Positions 46,909 through 60,151 of a stretch of 64,000 bases of DNA are shown here, piece by piece; within the stretch, counting starts at the first letter, position 1, and each line of letters begins with the position of its first letter. The notes beneath the pieces are model-generated. The model was given only the letters and a program-made list of their open reading frames with translations, made no database searches and had not been told where the DNA came from. Made by a program: the position numbers and the translations under genes. Source of the DNA: Ottelia alismoides (lineage: Eukaryota; Streptophyta; Magnoliopsida; Alismatales; Hydrocharitaceae); assembly GCA_037367405.1 (NCBI GenBank), contig JAZKJV010006950.1:124001-188000 (forward strand). The letters are read 5' to 3'.

Positions 46909-48618
46909 TGGTTGCTGGTTTTGAATACGATCCATAAACCTAAGAAGACTTGGGTTCATAAGGGATTGTGAAATTTTTTCCGCATTTCAATTTTCGCAGC
47001 CCTATTTTGTGATAAATGTATATCCTGTTTAAAATGTTCACACACAAAAATATCACTTGCATAATGTTCCCCATTACTTAAGAAAGCGTGGGATTTGAGT
47101 TTGTGTGATTTGGAATCCGATAACTCAAGATATGATCTTTTTAATAACCATATGTCCACTATTTCGGGGATGGCGAATAATGACATAATTAAGGAGTTAA
47201 TTACGATTTTAAAACACCTGAAAATGCGTACTTATTACTTGGATTCTGTTTTAAATCAAATTAGTAAAATTTAGAAATTTATTTTTCTTAATTTGGATTT
47301 AAATTGATTGACATATGTTAATTTTAGTAAGTAGGGGTCACTACTGAAAATTACATATTCGATCATGAATCTTGTGATTATCATTTAAGTAACTTGTGAA
47401 ATTAATGGTTAATTTCCTGAAATAATTTTGGGTAATATTTAGTAAATATTTGATGATAATTGTTTCCTTAAATAACATTGCCTCAACCAATAAATGATTA
47501 GATACGATCTAGATCACCAATTGGTTACTTGATACACTTTCAACAAACATGTTACTTGAATAGGTTTCGGGAATTTGTTTAGCAAATTTCCTTATAATCA
47601 AAATAGTTTTGATTGGTATAATTAAGGTTGAAAAACCAATGATCATCTCAAGTACAAAGTGATTGACTTGATATTGTTTCTTCCCGGGGTGGAATGGTGT
47701 CTAGTCGGGGAGCGTTGGGGTAGCAGGTTGCACCGTGTGTGGTCTGTCCCACTCCCGTCGGTACTGGCCATGATAGTGGGTAGGGAACGGATAATGCTTG
47801 AGAGATCGTGATGTATTTTCTTATTATTAAAATTTGAATAATGCATACTTTGAGATAATACCATCCTTTCAAGTAACAATCAAGTTTGTTGATTGAATTG
47901 GATTGAAAATTAATTTAATGAGATTAAATTAATTATATCTAATATAAACACTATATTATGAAAAGAGTTGTAATTCCCTTGGAAGAGTTAATCATAACGA
48001 ATATGATTCATAATGATTAACTAAATTTAAACTTGATAAGGAGGATCACATAAATGACATCCATGGTCTCTCGTCAAGGCAAAGGGTCCCTTCACTAGAG
48101 ATTATATGTCGGAGATGCCTATCCGAAGTGACAGCTCCTGCATACAAGCCATTTGGATCGGGCTCTTTGCTTCTCGAAAGAGTAAGGACGTATGCGTAGT
48201 GACCCCAATATCAGGTCCTCATATTATTGGGGTGATATTGGATAGCGCATAGCGAGTTGTATTCCTGTTGACGGTTGGTTCAATTAATGACGGGTCAACA
48301 TCACCTTAGGGGTGGTGGGCCCAGGTGTTAAAGATCGAATTGAGAAATGTAAGTTGGACTTGCAAGGCGAAATGTGTTCCTGCTTCTTTTTATCAGAGTC
48401 ACAGGTTCTCATATTATTGGGATGTGATAAAGATAAGGAAGGAGATTCCAGATCTTGCTTGAGATATAATGGTAAGTATATCTCTTACATTGAAAGTGAT
48501 TAAGGGAATAAACTTTCATTGTTGACAAGGCAAGATAACTTTGATATAAAAACTCCTGAATCAAAGTAAAATATGTATATATAAAATATATACACATGCA
48601 AATTTCTTATTTCAGATA
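46909..48618 (+). other. A leader
   Basis: Aligns with the leaders of D and B, including the block near 47700-47775 (GGTCTGTCCCACTCCCGTCG) and the hairpin at 48191-48251. No translated product is supported. Confidence 0.8.
48191..48251 (+). promoter_or_regulatory. Conserved leader hairpin, A copy
   Basis: Outer stem TATGCG (48191-48196) with CGCATA (48246-48251); inner stem CCAATATCA (48205-48213) with TGATATTGG (48233-48241). An alternative local pairing, CCCCAATA with TATTGGGG, uses the same bases. Both stems are kept by paired changes in B. Confidence 0.75.
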
Positions 48619-48832
48619 ATCCTTCAATAAACTCACTCAATACTATACTCAATAATAATCAGTGTAATCATAGATTGGATCCATGATCAAGATATTGTAC
48701 TTGCAGTTGGACACATGATGTATGAGGTTGCAATGTGCAAGTTTCCTCATAATAATGAGGAATGACAACTAAATAGACAATAGGACTACAACCCTAGGGT
48801 TTGTTTGTCTCTATAGTCTTGATCTCATCGAT
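48619..48832 (+). pseudogene. A gag start remnant
   Basis: Text aligns with the first about 200 bases of D gag (for example GATTGGATCC near 48672). The position of the gag ATG is ATC (48619-48621), and the frame is unreadable. The remnant runs straight into the next LTR with no PPT. Confidence 0.75.
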
Positions 48833-51335
48833 TGTTGGACATGCGAGCCCACGGAGAGACATTATGCAACAAATGTTATTGCGAATATCATTCCCTGATC
48901 TGAAATGAAGAATGATTAATTTGCATAATAGGTCCCTTAGTACAATTAGGGTTATGTACCATGGCCATGTTACTGATCATACAGCTGTTGATTCAATTAT
49001 TGAATCATAAAGGTTGGTGCTTGGATGAATATCTAAAGAGTTACATTGAGGACTCATCAAGCACCATCAAATGATTGTTAAGAGGTGATATCCATCCTGA
49101 GTAGGAGATGGCAATCCTTTCTCATAAATGTTGATATCTAATCGACATCTTGATGCAGGTCCTATGTATAGGAATAGAGATTCAGAGATGTTAGATTAGT
49201 TAGGTCAAAGAGTTAACTAAACGAGATCGAGATAACCAAAGTCCTATGTTGTATGCTATGACGATATAGGCACGCATCCTTTGACCAGAGACAGATGTGT
49301 TACTATATGTCTGAGTATGTACATTTGGCAGACCAATAGGTTGATGACCTAACCAAGGTCTATACACCGATGCACGGCATGCAATGGCATATGAGTAATA
49401 AGATCTCTCGAAGGGATCATACATGTTCATTTACTGAACTAGAAGACATGATCTCACTCATGAGATATTGAGAAGAATCAAATTCCGTACACAGTCTTCT
49501 CGCTTTGGAAGCTTGACTGAATTTGTAGGTTTGATATATACTTTTAGAAAGTATATTATCAACACCTAGGTATGATATATGCTTTGAAAAGTATATGATC
49601 GATACCCACTCCCAATGATCAAATGAGAAACTTAATGATAAAACCCTAAAGGAGACAGTCTAAAAGAGATCTAAAACTTCTGGTTTATTTTGGGTCTTCC
49701 AGTGTGCAGGATGTACAGGTATTGGGAATACATGAGGGTGATGTGATCATAAACAATTGTATAATCATGAAGCTTCCATTCTGAGGGAGTGATGAAACAG
49801 GTCTGGATTTTAGTGACTCCTCTCATAGAGAAGTGATCTGATCATAGTCCAAATGTTGGATATTGATCTGAATATGATTCGGATGCAATGAGAAGATTAG
49901 ATCTACGGCTTTGATTTAATCAAACATCTATGGGAAGTCTACAAGATCTGGATTTGAGATGTGATCTCAATATCCAAGTCACTATGCGTGGAACAATACA
50001 ATCGCCATGTCCTTATCTCCAGGTATCCGAGAAAAAGCGCATTATCCTTGAAAGAGTTCAGGATAATTTCATTGTTGATATATGTACCAAGCATTGAGAA
50101 AATTGATAATTGATTGTGATTTAATTATCATGAATAATATGAATTTTATTCATATTATAAAAAGAGTTATCTAAGATAACTAAATGTGATTTAGTATCAA
50201 TTATCTAAATAATGTGAATTTAATCCATATTATTTGGGTGCATGAGAATAGATATCTAAGATGATTAAATGTGATTTAATTATCATGGATATGAATAATA
50301 TGGATAGCATTATCCAGGGATATTCTAAATGTGATTTATAATATATTAGAGAGAACATATTGTGATTTATATTTATTGATTAATTAGTGTTGTGAATTGG
50401 ATTCACATTGGATGATTAATTGAAAATTTACTTTACATTTTATTTTGGGATGTGAATGTGATTCACATTTTTTAATGGCATGATTGCAATATTTCACAAG
50501 ATAATTATGAATTATTTTTGTGAAATAATTTACAACAATTGTTGTTGTAAATATATTGGAGACACCATGAGATAATTAGATCTCATGAGATAATGAGATC
50601 TCATGAGATAGTGAGAACTCATGAGAAGAGTGGTCGTCCTCTATTTTTAGGGGATGTGGTTAGTCTCCTCATTATCTCCAAGACTAGCCAATTGATTTGA
50701 TTTGAAATTGATTATGTTGATTTATCAATATAATTTAATTTAAATTAAATCATTTGTTGTTGTGTTTTACAACAACATCTTAGCCATTGAAAGAAACATA
50801 AACCTCTCTCTCCCTCTTTGTTTCTACAAATGCCAAACCTCTCTCTCTCTCTCATAATGGTTGTCCACCATGGAGCCATTGTGAGAGTCATCATCGCCGC
50901 TGCATTGTCGTTATACTGTTGGATCGTCTACTCATGGATCTCCATTTCCTTCGGTGCTCCTCGCTCGTGAAGAAGATATTGGATCTCGTTTGACGAGATC
51001 AGGAGATCCATCGATTGGATCATCAACATGGATTGCATGGAGCACGCATCTCATCAACGCACTCACAAGCGTCTCCTCCATTGGATTGGACTTGAGACAG
51101 GAGGTCTCTTTGTTTAGAGACTTGATCGCAACCACGCTTCAAGAGGTAACCCTAGTACCTATGTATGGTTTAAATGAAATGATCCAAGAAGTGTTCTTGG
51201 ATCATGTGATTTCATCATTTTAAATTTTTTAAATTCTGTTGCTCGTAGCAACTAGTGCGACTAGTCGTTCTCGATCGCATTCGATGTGATCCTCATGTTT
51301 CTGTGATGCACTTAAGGATTTTCCCGTATCCTTCA
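48833..51335 (+). repeat. A 3' LTR (2503 bp), promoter region deleted
   Basis: Starts TGTTGGACATGCGAGCCC, ends TATCCTTCA. Compared with its partner, about 105 bp are missing at about 50804, removing the TATA box and adjacent inverted repeat. U3 palindromes are retained (for example 50450-50468). Confidence 0.92.
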
Positions 51336-52358
51336 CAGAGCACGAGTGAAGCAGTCAATACTTCTGCCTAAGAGCAGGCTTTTCAACTACCACCCAGCAG
51401 AGTACCAGAGGACCATCCACAGTTCAGCATGTTTATTACATGCAAACCTCTGACTATTTCCGGCAACATTCACAACAGATTGTCCCATACCAGCAAGAAC
51501 GTCCGCACATTCCTACGAAGAAGGCTCCACCTCCACCTATCATTCAGGAGGTGAATGCTATCTGGTTTGATCGAGAACGCAATCAGCCCCATCCGTCAGG
51601 GCAAGGCCAGTTGGGTTCCCAATAGGGTCAAAGACCTGTCCACCAGTTTTAGGGAGGCAAACATTAGCAGTAACAGTATCAGCAGTTCTAGCCTCAGTTT
51701 CAGTCTCCACATCACTTCCACAAATGGAGATATGGTCAACAGCAGATGTGGTCTTCTTTTTTCCACAACCTTACCATCACCAGCGGTCTACATATTTTCT
51801 TCCTCCTCCTCATTACCAGCAGTATGGATACCAGCAGCCTCCTCACTACCAGTCTCAACGACAGCTTTCCATTGAGCATCCTGAGGCACCTTCGGTGAAT
51901 CGAGCACTTAATCCGTTGTCATTGTTGATGAAGAATATGAATGACTTACTTGGAGGCTTGACAACCTGATCACTACAGAGACACTGATCCCAACACAGGT
52001 CGAGGACAATCCCAACAACTTTAGATGTAAGGAGCAGGTGGACAATGATCCATCCACAACCGAGACAGGTATGGCCCTTGATTTTACATGTTTATCTGAC
52101 TCCATTCATCTCTTGAGCAGACGGAGATTGTAACCACCTTCACAGCCATTGGGATTAGGAGATCAAGCCACTGAGAGAGCTTCACCTTTCACATCATCTT
52201 CTTCACCATCATTGATGAGACCTAGTGTAGCAGCACCTGAGTATGGAGTTTAACCATCTTCGTCGTCACCGCCACCACCACCTTCACCAGTTAGATGCAG
52301 TTCACAGTCAGCAGAGAGGGAGAACACACCAGTTGTGGATTCTTCTTCTACACCAGCA
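51336..52358 (+). pseudogene. Gypsy G gag middle/C-terminal fragment, Q/P-rich
   Basis: Between the A and B insertions. A frame rich in Gln, Pro, Ser and Tyr (VYYMQTSDYFRQHSQQ; KKAPPPPIIQEVNAIWFDRE) runs from 51336 with stops at about 51625 and after, then shifts frame to a QQYGYQQPPHYQSQRQ stretch ending near 51969. The rest to 52358 keeps a protein-like composition with breaks. Orientation and position between the gag start (44848) and protease (about 63050) identify it as gag of G. I do not recognise a specific domain or a zinc knuckle. Confidence 0.6.
52354..52358. repeat. Target site duplication of copia B, left
   Basis: CAGCA, repeated exactly at 62572-62576. Confidence 0.92.
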
Positions 52359-54272
52359 TGTTGGACATGTGAGCCCACGGCGAGCCATTATGCAATAAAT
52401 GTTATTGCAAATATCATTCCCTGATCTGAAATGAAGAATAAATAATTTGCATAATAGGTCCCTCTGTACAATTAGGGTTATGTACCATGGCTGTCTTAAT
52501 GATCATACAACTGTTGATTTAATTATTGAATCATAGAGGCTGGTGTTTGGATGAATATCTAAAGGGTTAGATTGAGGACTCATCAAGCACCGTCAAATGA
52601 TTGTTAAGATGTGATCTCCAGCCTGAGTAGGAGATGGCAATCCTTTCTCACATAGGCTGATATCTGACCGACCTCTTGATGCAGGTCCTCTGCATAGGAA
52701 TAGAGATTCGGAGGTGTCAGATTAGTTAAGTCAAAGAGTTGACTTAACGAGATCGAGATAACCAAAGTCCTATGTTGAATGCTGTCACAGCATAGGCACG
52801 CATCCTCTGACCGGAGACAGATGTATTGCTATATGTCTGAGTGTGTACATTTGACAGACCAATAGGTTGATGACCTAACCAAGGTCTATACACCGGCGCG
52901 TTGGTGTGCATATAAGGGCATATGAGTAATGCGATCTCTCAAAGGGATCATACAGGTTCACTACTGAACCGGAAGACATGAGCTCACTCATGAGATATTG
53001 GGAGGAATCAAATTCCGTGCACGGTCGTCTCGCTTTGGAAGCTTGACTGAATTTGTAGGTTTGATATATACTTTTGGAAAGTATATGATCAAGACCTAGG
53101 TATGATATATGCTTTTGGAAAGTATATGATCGATACCAAATCCCAATGATCAAATGAGAAACTTAGTGATCAAATCCTGAAGAAGACAGTGTAAAATAGA
53201 TCATGATCTTCGGGTTGACCATGGGTCTTCCAGTATGCAGGATGTACAGGTATTGGGAATACCTGAGGGTGATGTGATCATAAACGATTGTATATCCATG
53301 ACGCTTCCATTCCGAGGGAGTGATGAAACAGGTCTGGATTTTAGTGACTCCTTCCAGTAGAGAAGCAATCTGATCTTAGTCCAAGTGTTGGACATTGATC
53401 TGAATGAGATTTAGATTCAATGAGAAGATTGGATTTGCAGACTTGATTTAATCAAGCATCTGTGGGAGGTTCGTACGATCTGGATTTGAGACGAGATCTC
53501 AACATCCAAGTCACTATACGTGGAATAATACAATCGCCCTGTCCTTATCTCCAAGTATCTGCGGAGAAAGCACATTATTCATGAAAGGGTTCAAGAATAA
53601 TTCTTTTGATGAAATATCCAAGCAAGGACTTGATGATTAAATGAGATTTAATTATCAAGTTTAAATATGAATATGATTCATATTGTGAAAATGATTATCT
53701 AAGATAATTAAATGGGATTTAATTATCAAGGATTAAGAGAATGTGGATAACACTATCCATGATATATGTGTATTATAAATATGATTTATAATATACATAT
53801 ATAAGAGAGAGAATCCATGTAAATAGCTTTTGTTAATTAATAGTGTGGAGGATTCACATTTATTAATTAATTGGAAATGCAATTTACAAATTAGTTTGGG
53901 TTGTGAACATGATTCACATAATGATCAATGGCATGATTGAAATATTCACAAATTAATTTGGAATTAATTTGGTGGATATTATTGCAATAATAGTTATTGC
54001 AATTTATTAAGAAATAATAAGATAAAATAAAAGGAGACAAAATAACCCCCTATAATTTAGGGTGGTTGGTTGACTCCCTTTTTGTTGTCACATTATCTCT
54101 TAATTAGTTAATGTTAAATTAAATTATGTTGATAATGTTGCAACATTTTTAATTTAAATTAATGTTGTTGGTTTTAACCAACAACAATCATAGCCATTGA
54201 TTTAGCATGGACCAAGCATAGCCCTTGGATCCATGTGTCCCATGGATTGAGATCCATTGGGTCCTAAACTAG

Positions 54273-54280
54273 TATAAAAG
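54273..54280 (+). promoter_or_regulatory. TATA box of B 5' LTR
   Basis: TATAAAAG, followed by a pyrimidine-rich (TC)n tract about 60 bp downstream. Confidence 0.75.
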
Positions 54281-54337
54281 GAGGGCTAGGGTAGCCTTTC
54301 CAAGTTACAACATTATCTAGAGTTGTAGAAGACTACT

Positions 54338-54340
<3 letters not shown>

Positions 54341-54370
<30 letters not shown>
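54341..54370. repeat. (TC)15 microsatellite in B 5' LTR
   Basis: Thirty bases of TC repeat. The 3' LTR has 16 bases at 62150-62165. Confidence 0.95.
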
Positions 54371-54373
<3 letters not shown>

Positions 54374-54778
54374 CTCGTGTGGGCTCTCTCTTAATATCCA
54401 AGTGGCCGTCCACTTTGCATATTGAAGAGGAGAGTATCTTGCTTCGCCTTCGACGCTTGGACCTTCGTCAAGGATTGCGGGAAGGACGCGACCCATCATC
54501 GTGCCCGCAAGTGCGTTCTTCGTGGGTCGGACTTGAGACAGGAGGATCTCTACTTTGGGATCTTGCGATCACAACCACGCTTCAAGAGGTATTTCTAATA
54601 CTTTGTGGTTTGATGAAACGATCCGAGAAGTGTTCTCGTGATCATGTGGTTTCATCTTTAAAGTTAAAATTTTAATTTCCGTTGCATCTAGCATCTAGTA
54701 CGACTAGTTGCTCCGATTGCATACGATGCGATAGACACGCTTCCGTGATGCGCTTGAGGATTCTCAATATCCTTCAAG

Positions 54779-54791
54779 TGGTATCAGAGCC
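54779..54791 (+). promoter_or_regulatory. Primer-binding site of B
   Basis: TGGTATCAGAGCC, a perfect initiator-Met tRNA site two bases after the LTR. It is the best-preserved PBS of the four copia copies. Confidence 0.95.
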
Positions 54792-56558
54792 ATAGGTCGA
54801 ATAAGGTTTGGATATGATCCATAGACCTTAGACGATTTGGTTCTTGAAAGGGTTGCGAAATTTTACTGCATTTCAATTTTTCGCACCTCTGTAAAATTGA
54901 ATTTTTCGGCTCTGTTTAAAATGTTTAAACACCGAAATTTTCAAGGAAACCATAGGACTTGAGTTTACTAAATTTGGACTTCATTTGCTCAAGATATGGC
55001 TTTTTGAATATGACTATATTCACTGTTGCGGGAACTGCGGATTTAAACGTGATTTATGAGATAATTACGGTTTTAATCCGCCTTGAAATGCGTGAATTAT
55101 CACTTGGGTTCTTTAATAAATCAAATAGGCAATCTTTGGAAACTGAGTTTGCATTTTTTGGATTTAAATTGATCAAGATAAGTTAATTTTAGTGATTGGG
55201 GGTCACTGCTGGAAATTAACAATTTTGATCTTGAACCTTGTGATATGTCATTCAATTATCATGATGAAAATTAATTGTTAATTTTCTGGAATAATTAGTG
55301 ATAAATATTTGTGAAATATTTAAAGAAATAATTATTTCATTGAATGACACTTGCCTAAACCACAATGATGAGATATTAGATCTTGATCATTGGTTCATCA
55401 ACAAACATTGCCTTCATGAAAACTATAGTTTATCCTACAATTGTTGTAGGACAACTTTTACATGAAAAACCCTTTTTGCTTGAATAGGATTGGGGATTTG
55501 TCTAGCAAATCTCCTTATAATCAAAAATGTTTTGATTTATATTATATGGTATAATTTCGATTGAAAAACCGATGAGCATCTCAAAGTACATGATGGTCTA
55601 TCTGGTATTATCCTTTCCCGAGGCGGATGTGGTGCCTAGTCGGAGAGCATTGGGGTAGCGGGTTGCAACGTATGTGGTCCGTCCCACTCTCGTCGGTACT
55701 GGCCATGACAGCGGGTAGGGACTGTATAATACCGGAGACAGACAATGTGTATTTTTCTAATTATTAAAATTCGAATAATACGTACTTTGAGTATATACCT
55801 ACTATTCAAGTAAAAGACATGTTTGTTGATTGATGTTTGGATTGATGATTAATTTAATGTGATTAAATTAATTATATCCAATGAACACTCTATTTTGAAT
55901 AGATGTGTATTTCCCTTGGAAGAATTAATTATGTGAATGTGATTCACGATAATTAATTATAAAATTTGAATACGAGGTGGAGGATCACATAAGTGACATC
56001 CATGGTCTCCTGTCAAGGCAAAGGATTCTGTCGCCAGTTGTTGTATATAGGAGACGCCTGTCCGAAGTGACAGATCCTGTATATGATTTAATTGGATCGG
56101 GTTCTTTGCTTCTCGAAAGAGTAAGGCCGTATACGTAGTGACCCCAATATCGGGTCCTCATATTATTGGGGCGATATTGGATTGCGTATAGAGAGTATTA
56201 AGCCTGTTGACGGTTGGTTCAATTAATGACGGGTCAACATCATCTTAGGGGTGGTGGGCCCGGGTGTTAAAGACCGAATTGGGAAATGCAAGTTGGACTT
56301 GCAAGGCGGAATGTGTTCCCGCTTCTTTTTATCCGAGTTGTAGGTTCTCATATTATTGGGATGCAACAAAGATAGGAAAGGAGATCCCAGATCTTGCTAG
56401 AGATATAATGGTAAGAATATCTCTTACATTGAAAGTGATTAAGGGAATGAACTTTCAATGTTGACAAGGCAAGACAACTTTGATATAAAATTCCTAAATC
56501 AAAGTAAAACATGTATATATTATATATATACCCTTATGCAAATTTCTTATTTCAGATA
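54792..56558 (+). other. B leader
   Basis: About 1.77 kb, aligning with the leaders of A and D. Contains the block near 55625-55720 and the hairpin at 56130-56190. It is far better conserved relative to D than the pol region downstream. Confidence 0.82.
56130..56190 (+). promoter_or_regulatory. Conserved leader hairpin, B copy
   Basis: Outer stem TATACG (56130-56135) with CGTATA (56185-56190); inner stem CCAATATCG (56144-56152) with CGATATTGG (56172-56180). Relative to A, one pair in each stem has changed on both sides, keeping complementarity. Confidence 0.78.
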
Positions 56559-59500
56559 ATCCTTCATTAAACCCACTCAATGTTATACTCAATGATAACC
56601 AGTAAAAATATCTTGGATTGGACTCATGATCCAGATATTGTACTTGCAATTGGACACATAATGTATGTGGTTGCAGTGTGCAAGTCCCCTCAACATAATG
56701 AGGAAGGGCAATTAAATAAGACAATAAGATATCACCTTAGGGTTTGTATGTCTCTATAGTCTTGATCTTTCATCGAGTGTACTTTGGAAGTGACATGTCG
56801 ATGGTGATCGTAATTGTCGAATAATCCTTATAAAATAAAAGAAGATATTTTGGCATACACATGTGCTCTAGACATTTAATCATGAATGACATGGTTCTCT
56901 GCATTATGCAGAATGGTGGCTCCAAAGAGATGATGTATTCAAAATGTTTGAATACCTACCTGAACCTAAGTCCCTAAGAGTTAAGATGTATGTAGATATG
57001 ATGAGTGTCATCATTCTACTATCTATACTCAAGTCATTCATGAAGCTTCATGATATTCATATTGTATGAATTTAATGAAGCATGTATAAATGTTGAAATA
57101 CTCTTATATTGAAATCTTTTGAATTCAACATAAGAGATTCTTTGTCTTGAACAATGGTTGTTTATAGATGAAGAGAGCACAATGGAAGCATGGGTTGGAC
57201 CCATGTGAGAAGGAAAGTCAAAGAGTTGATCGTACTTCTGTGACTTCCGTACGACATCCAAAGAGTTGGATGAATGCCAATACTGCAATAAGTTGATGTG
57301 TTGATAGTATGACTATCAAATCTATCTAAAATCCTTAGTGAAGGACTCAGATAGAGCATCAAAATAATCTACATATAATCACTGACTTTGACTTACTTAT
57401 TTCATAAGATAAAGTCTGATAATTGTATCCCAATCTTCTAGTGATATTTGCAATTGGTTGCATATATATATTAGAAGATTAGAAATTTGATCTTAAGGTT
57501 TAATAGTTATCTACATGGATATTGAAGTAATTGTTGCATCAATCTCTGTTAGATAGATAGACTTCATATTCTCAGTGGGAGAGTCCTTAGTCTTAGAGAA
57601 TGTCTCTATGACCTAGATATTAGAATACTCTCATTGTTTGTTTCTAAATATTGGAAATAAACATGAATTCTGAGATAGAACTATCATAAATAGTTATGAT
57701 GGATATATTTCAGATAGTAATCTAATATCTAGTGGACTCCACAAAATTAGAAAAATTAATGAATGGTTCATTAAGATTTCTAATACTGAAAATTAAACCT
57801 TGATAGATCAATAGGAGGATGAAGATCATTTGACAATGATCTGGCATCAAGCCTTGGACATTTGTCTGTTGATTTGATCAATAGACTAGTAAGATATGAA
57901 ACTTTAGAATGTCTAAAATTTCAAATCTTGCATACTTGTGAATATTGTATTCAAAGTAAAATGTCCAATACACCCTTCTTTGAGAAAGGTGTTAGATCTC
58001 GAGGTATTCAAGATCTCATACATATTGATGTATGTAGATCATCTATATCATAGTAAACATTATGGATATATGATATCTATTGATGATTATGTATGATATG
58101 AGATTTCTTCTCTTCACCTGAGAAACCTTTGAAATGTTCAAAGATTTCACAATTTTGGTTTAGAACCAAAGTTTGAAGAAAGATGAAATGAATTTGATCT
58201 AACCTAGGTAGCTTGTACCTATTAGATAAAATTCAAAGACTACCTTATGGAGATATGAATATCATTTCTATGTCACTCCTCCTGATAAACCTGAACTCAA
58301 TAGAGTTGTAGGGAGATACAATTGGATCATGTGTGACATGATTTGATCAATGATGAATTTTAGCATAATTATCCTCTTAGTTTTCAGATATATATGTGTA
58401 GTAGAGACTACAATATATATCCTTAATGAGGTTCCATGCATGTAAGCTGGAATCTAGCACTTGAAAGTGCTACTTCATTAAGAAAATAAAGGATGGTATT
58501 GGATACCTACTTTATGACCTTGAGATTCTTAAAAGATCTCATCTCCGAGAATGTGATTCTTAGAGGATTGAGAATCTTGAGAATCAAGATGAAAATGAAG
58601 TAAAGGAACTCATTTAATCTTAAGAAGATAATGAGGCTCCTGAAATCGGAAACTAAAAGGACAATTAAAGATGAAACATTAATACCTCTTCAAATGAGTT
58701 TGAGGATGTATTCCATGTATCAGCCAAGTCTGACAATGATCGGACTTCATGTGATGAAGCTCCTGAGGATCATGACATGGAATGATGGATATTAGCAATA
58801 AAGTCTAAAGTAGACTTCATATACAAGTGTTGTATATGGACCCTCGAGGATCCACCTATAAGGGTTAGACCCGTTAAGGTGTAAATGGATCTTCAAGAAG
58901 AGAGGGAACTTGATGAGAAGGTGGAGACCTTCAAAGCTCGGTTCGTAGCCATAAGCTACACACCGGAAGAGAAGACATTGCTTGCAATGAGACTTACTCT
59001 TCGGTAACCATTCTTAAAATCATCAGAATATTGCTAACCTTAGCTACACAACTTGACCATTGCATGGATGTAATTCAAGATTGCATTCCTCTAAGAATAC
59101 CTCTCTGGGGATATTCATATGAAGTAGCCCCAGGGCTTCATGATCGGGGAAAGTAAGGTGTGAAAGCTAAAGAAATTCATATGTGGACTCAAATAAGCTT
59201 CTTGTAGTTGGAACATAAGATTTGATGAAATTATAAATGTTATGATTTCAAATAGAATCTTGATGTACCATGTGAAGCTTAGTGGGAGTGCCATTGTGTT
59301 CATCGTGCTAAATGTAGATAATATCCTAATCATTTGGAATGATATATGGATGATAATAAGTGTTTTATAGTCTGGCTATTCCATACCTTGAGATATGATC
59401 TCAAGAATACCTCTTAGATCTTAGTTCTGAAGTTGTTCAGAAGCAAAGAAAAGAAGGTATTGGGACTGTCACATTTGTAGTACACCCTGGACATATTCCA

Positions 59501-60151
59501 TTCTTGGAAATTCCAAGAAAGGCTTCCTTCCCTTGAGATTTGGTACTGACCTATCTAAAGGGATAGCACCTCAAAGAGTTGAGGAAGTGAATGCTAGAAC
59601 TGCTTGCACTTGTGCATCAGTTACGAGAAGCTAAGTATGCTAGATGTGTACAAAAGCCAGATATTTTCCATGCAGTGGGAGTAGTAAACTGTTACTAATC
59701 CTACTATGGAGAAAGAACACTTGATTGCAGAAATAACGATATCTTCAAAGATGACAAGGCTTTAGAGATGGTGATCTCTGAGTCTTATCTTTTAGAGCTT
59801 AAGACTTTATAGATAGAGATCTAAAAGGTCTTAACTGTGGATACCTTGAGAGATAGTGATCTCCCGGAATAAGGTTATTCTAATAAGGATTATGGAAATA
59901 CTGGTTATAATAGTTATTGAGCAATAGTGTCAAGGACACTACAACTGCTTTAGATTGAGTATTGGTTGCATTAGATGCAACATTCGCAATGGATGCGGGC
60001 ACTGTTACCTAGGGATATGCAAGTGCCGTAAAAGGACTTGGCATAGTCTTTTGGGAACAGAGTGACTGATCAGCTTACCTAGCTATTTCTAAATGGCCTA
60101 TGATTGTCACATGAGTGTGAGTTTAAATGATTAGCCCATTAATGGCTCTTT
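56559..60151 (+). pseudogene. B decayed gag-pol
   Basis: The gag start position is ATC (56559-56561), as in A. The longest readable part is 57862-58053, a pre-integrase/integrase start (LINRLV...CEYCIQSKMS...DLIHIDVCRS). The second integrase Asp is Asn (AAC at 58201-58203). RT text at 58960-59170 is frame-broken, and the YVDD position reads N-V-D-N (59311-59322). RNase H text includes SKKGFLPLRFGTDLSKG near 59516. Stops are frequent throughout. Because several lesions are shared with copy 1, the region decayed in an ancestor before B was inserted. Confidence 0.88.

Larger units (their letters stand above)
45055..51335 (+). mobile_element. Copia element A, leader-only derivative
   Basis: Left LTR (5'-truncated), PBS, about 1.9 kb of leader plus a short gag remnant, then directly a second full LTR. 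All of pol and the PPT are missing. The left truncation removed about 770 bp of LTR and the target duplication. The interior aligns with the first 2 kb of B. It sits inside the gag region of gypsy G in the same orientation. Confidence 0.88.
52359..54776 (+). repeat. B 5' LTR (2418 bp)
   Basis: TGTTGGACATGTGAGCCC...TATCCTTCA. Contains (TC)15 at 54341-54370 where the partner has (TC)8. TATA at 54273; imperfect TATA-proximal inverted repeat from 54240. Confidence 0.96.
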
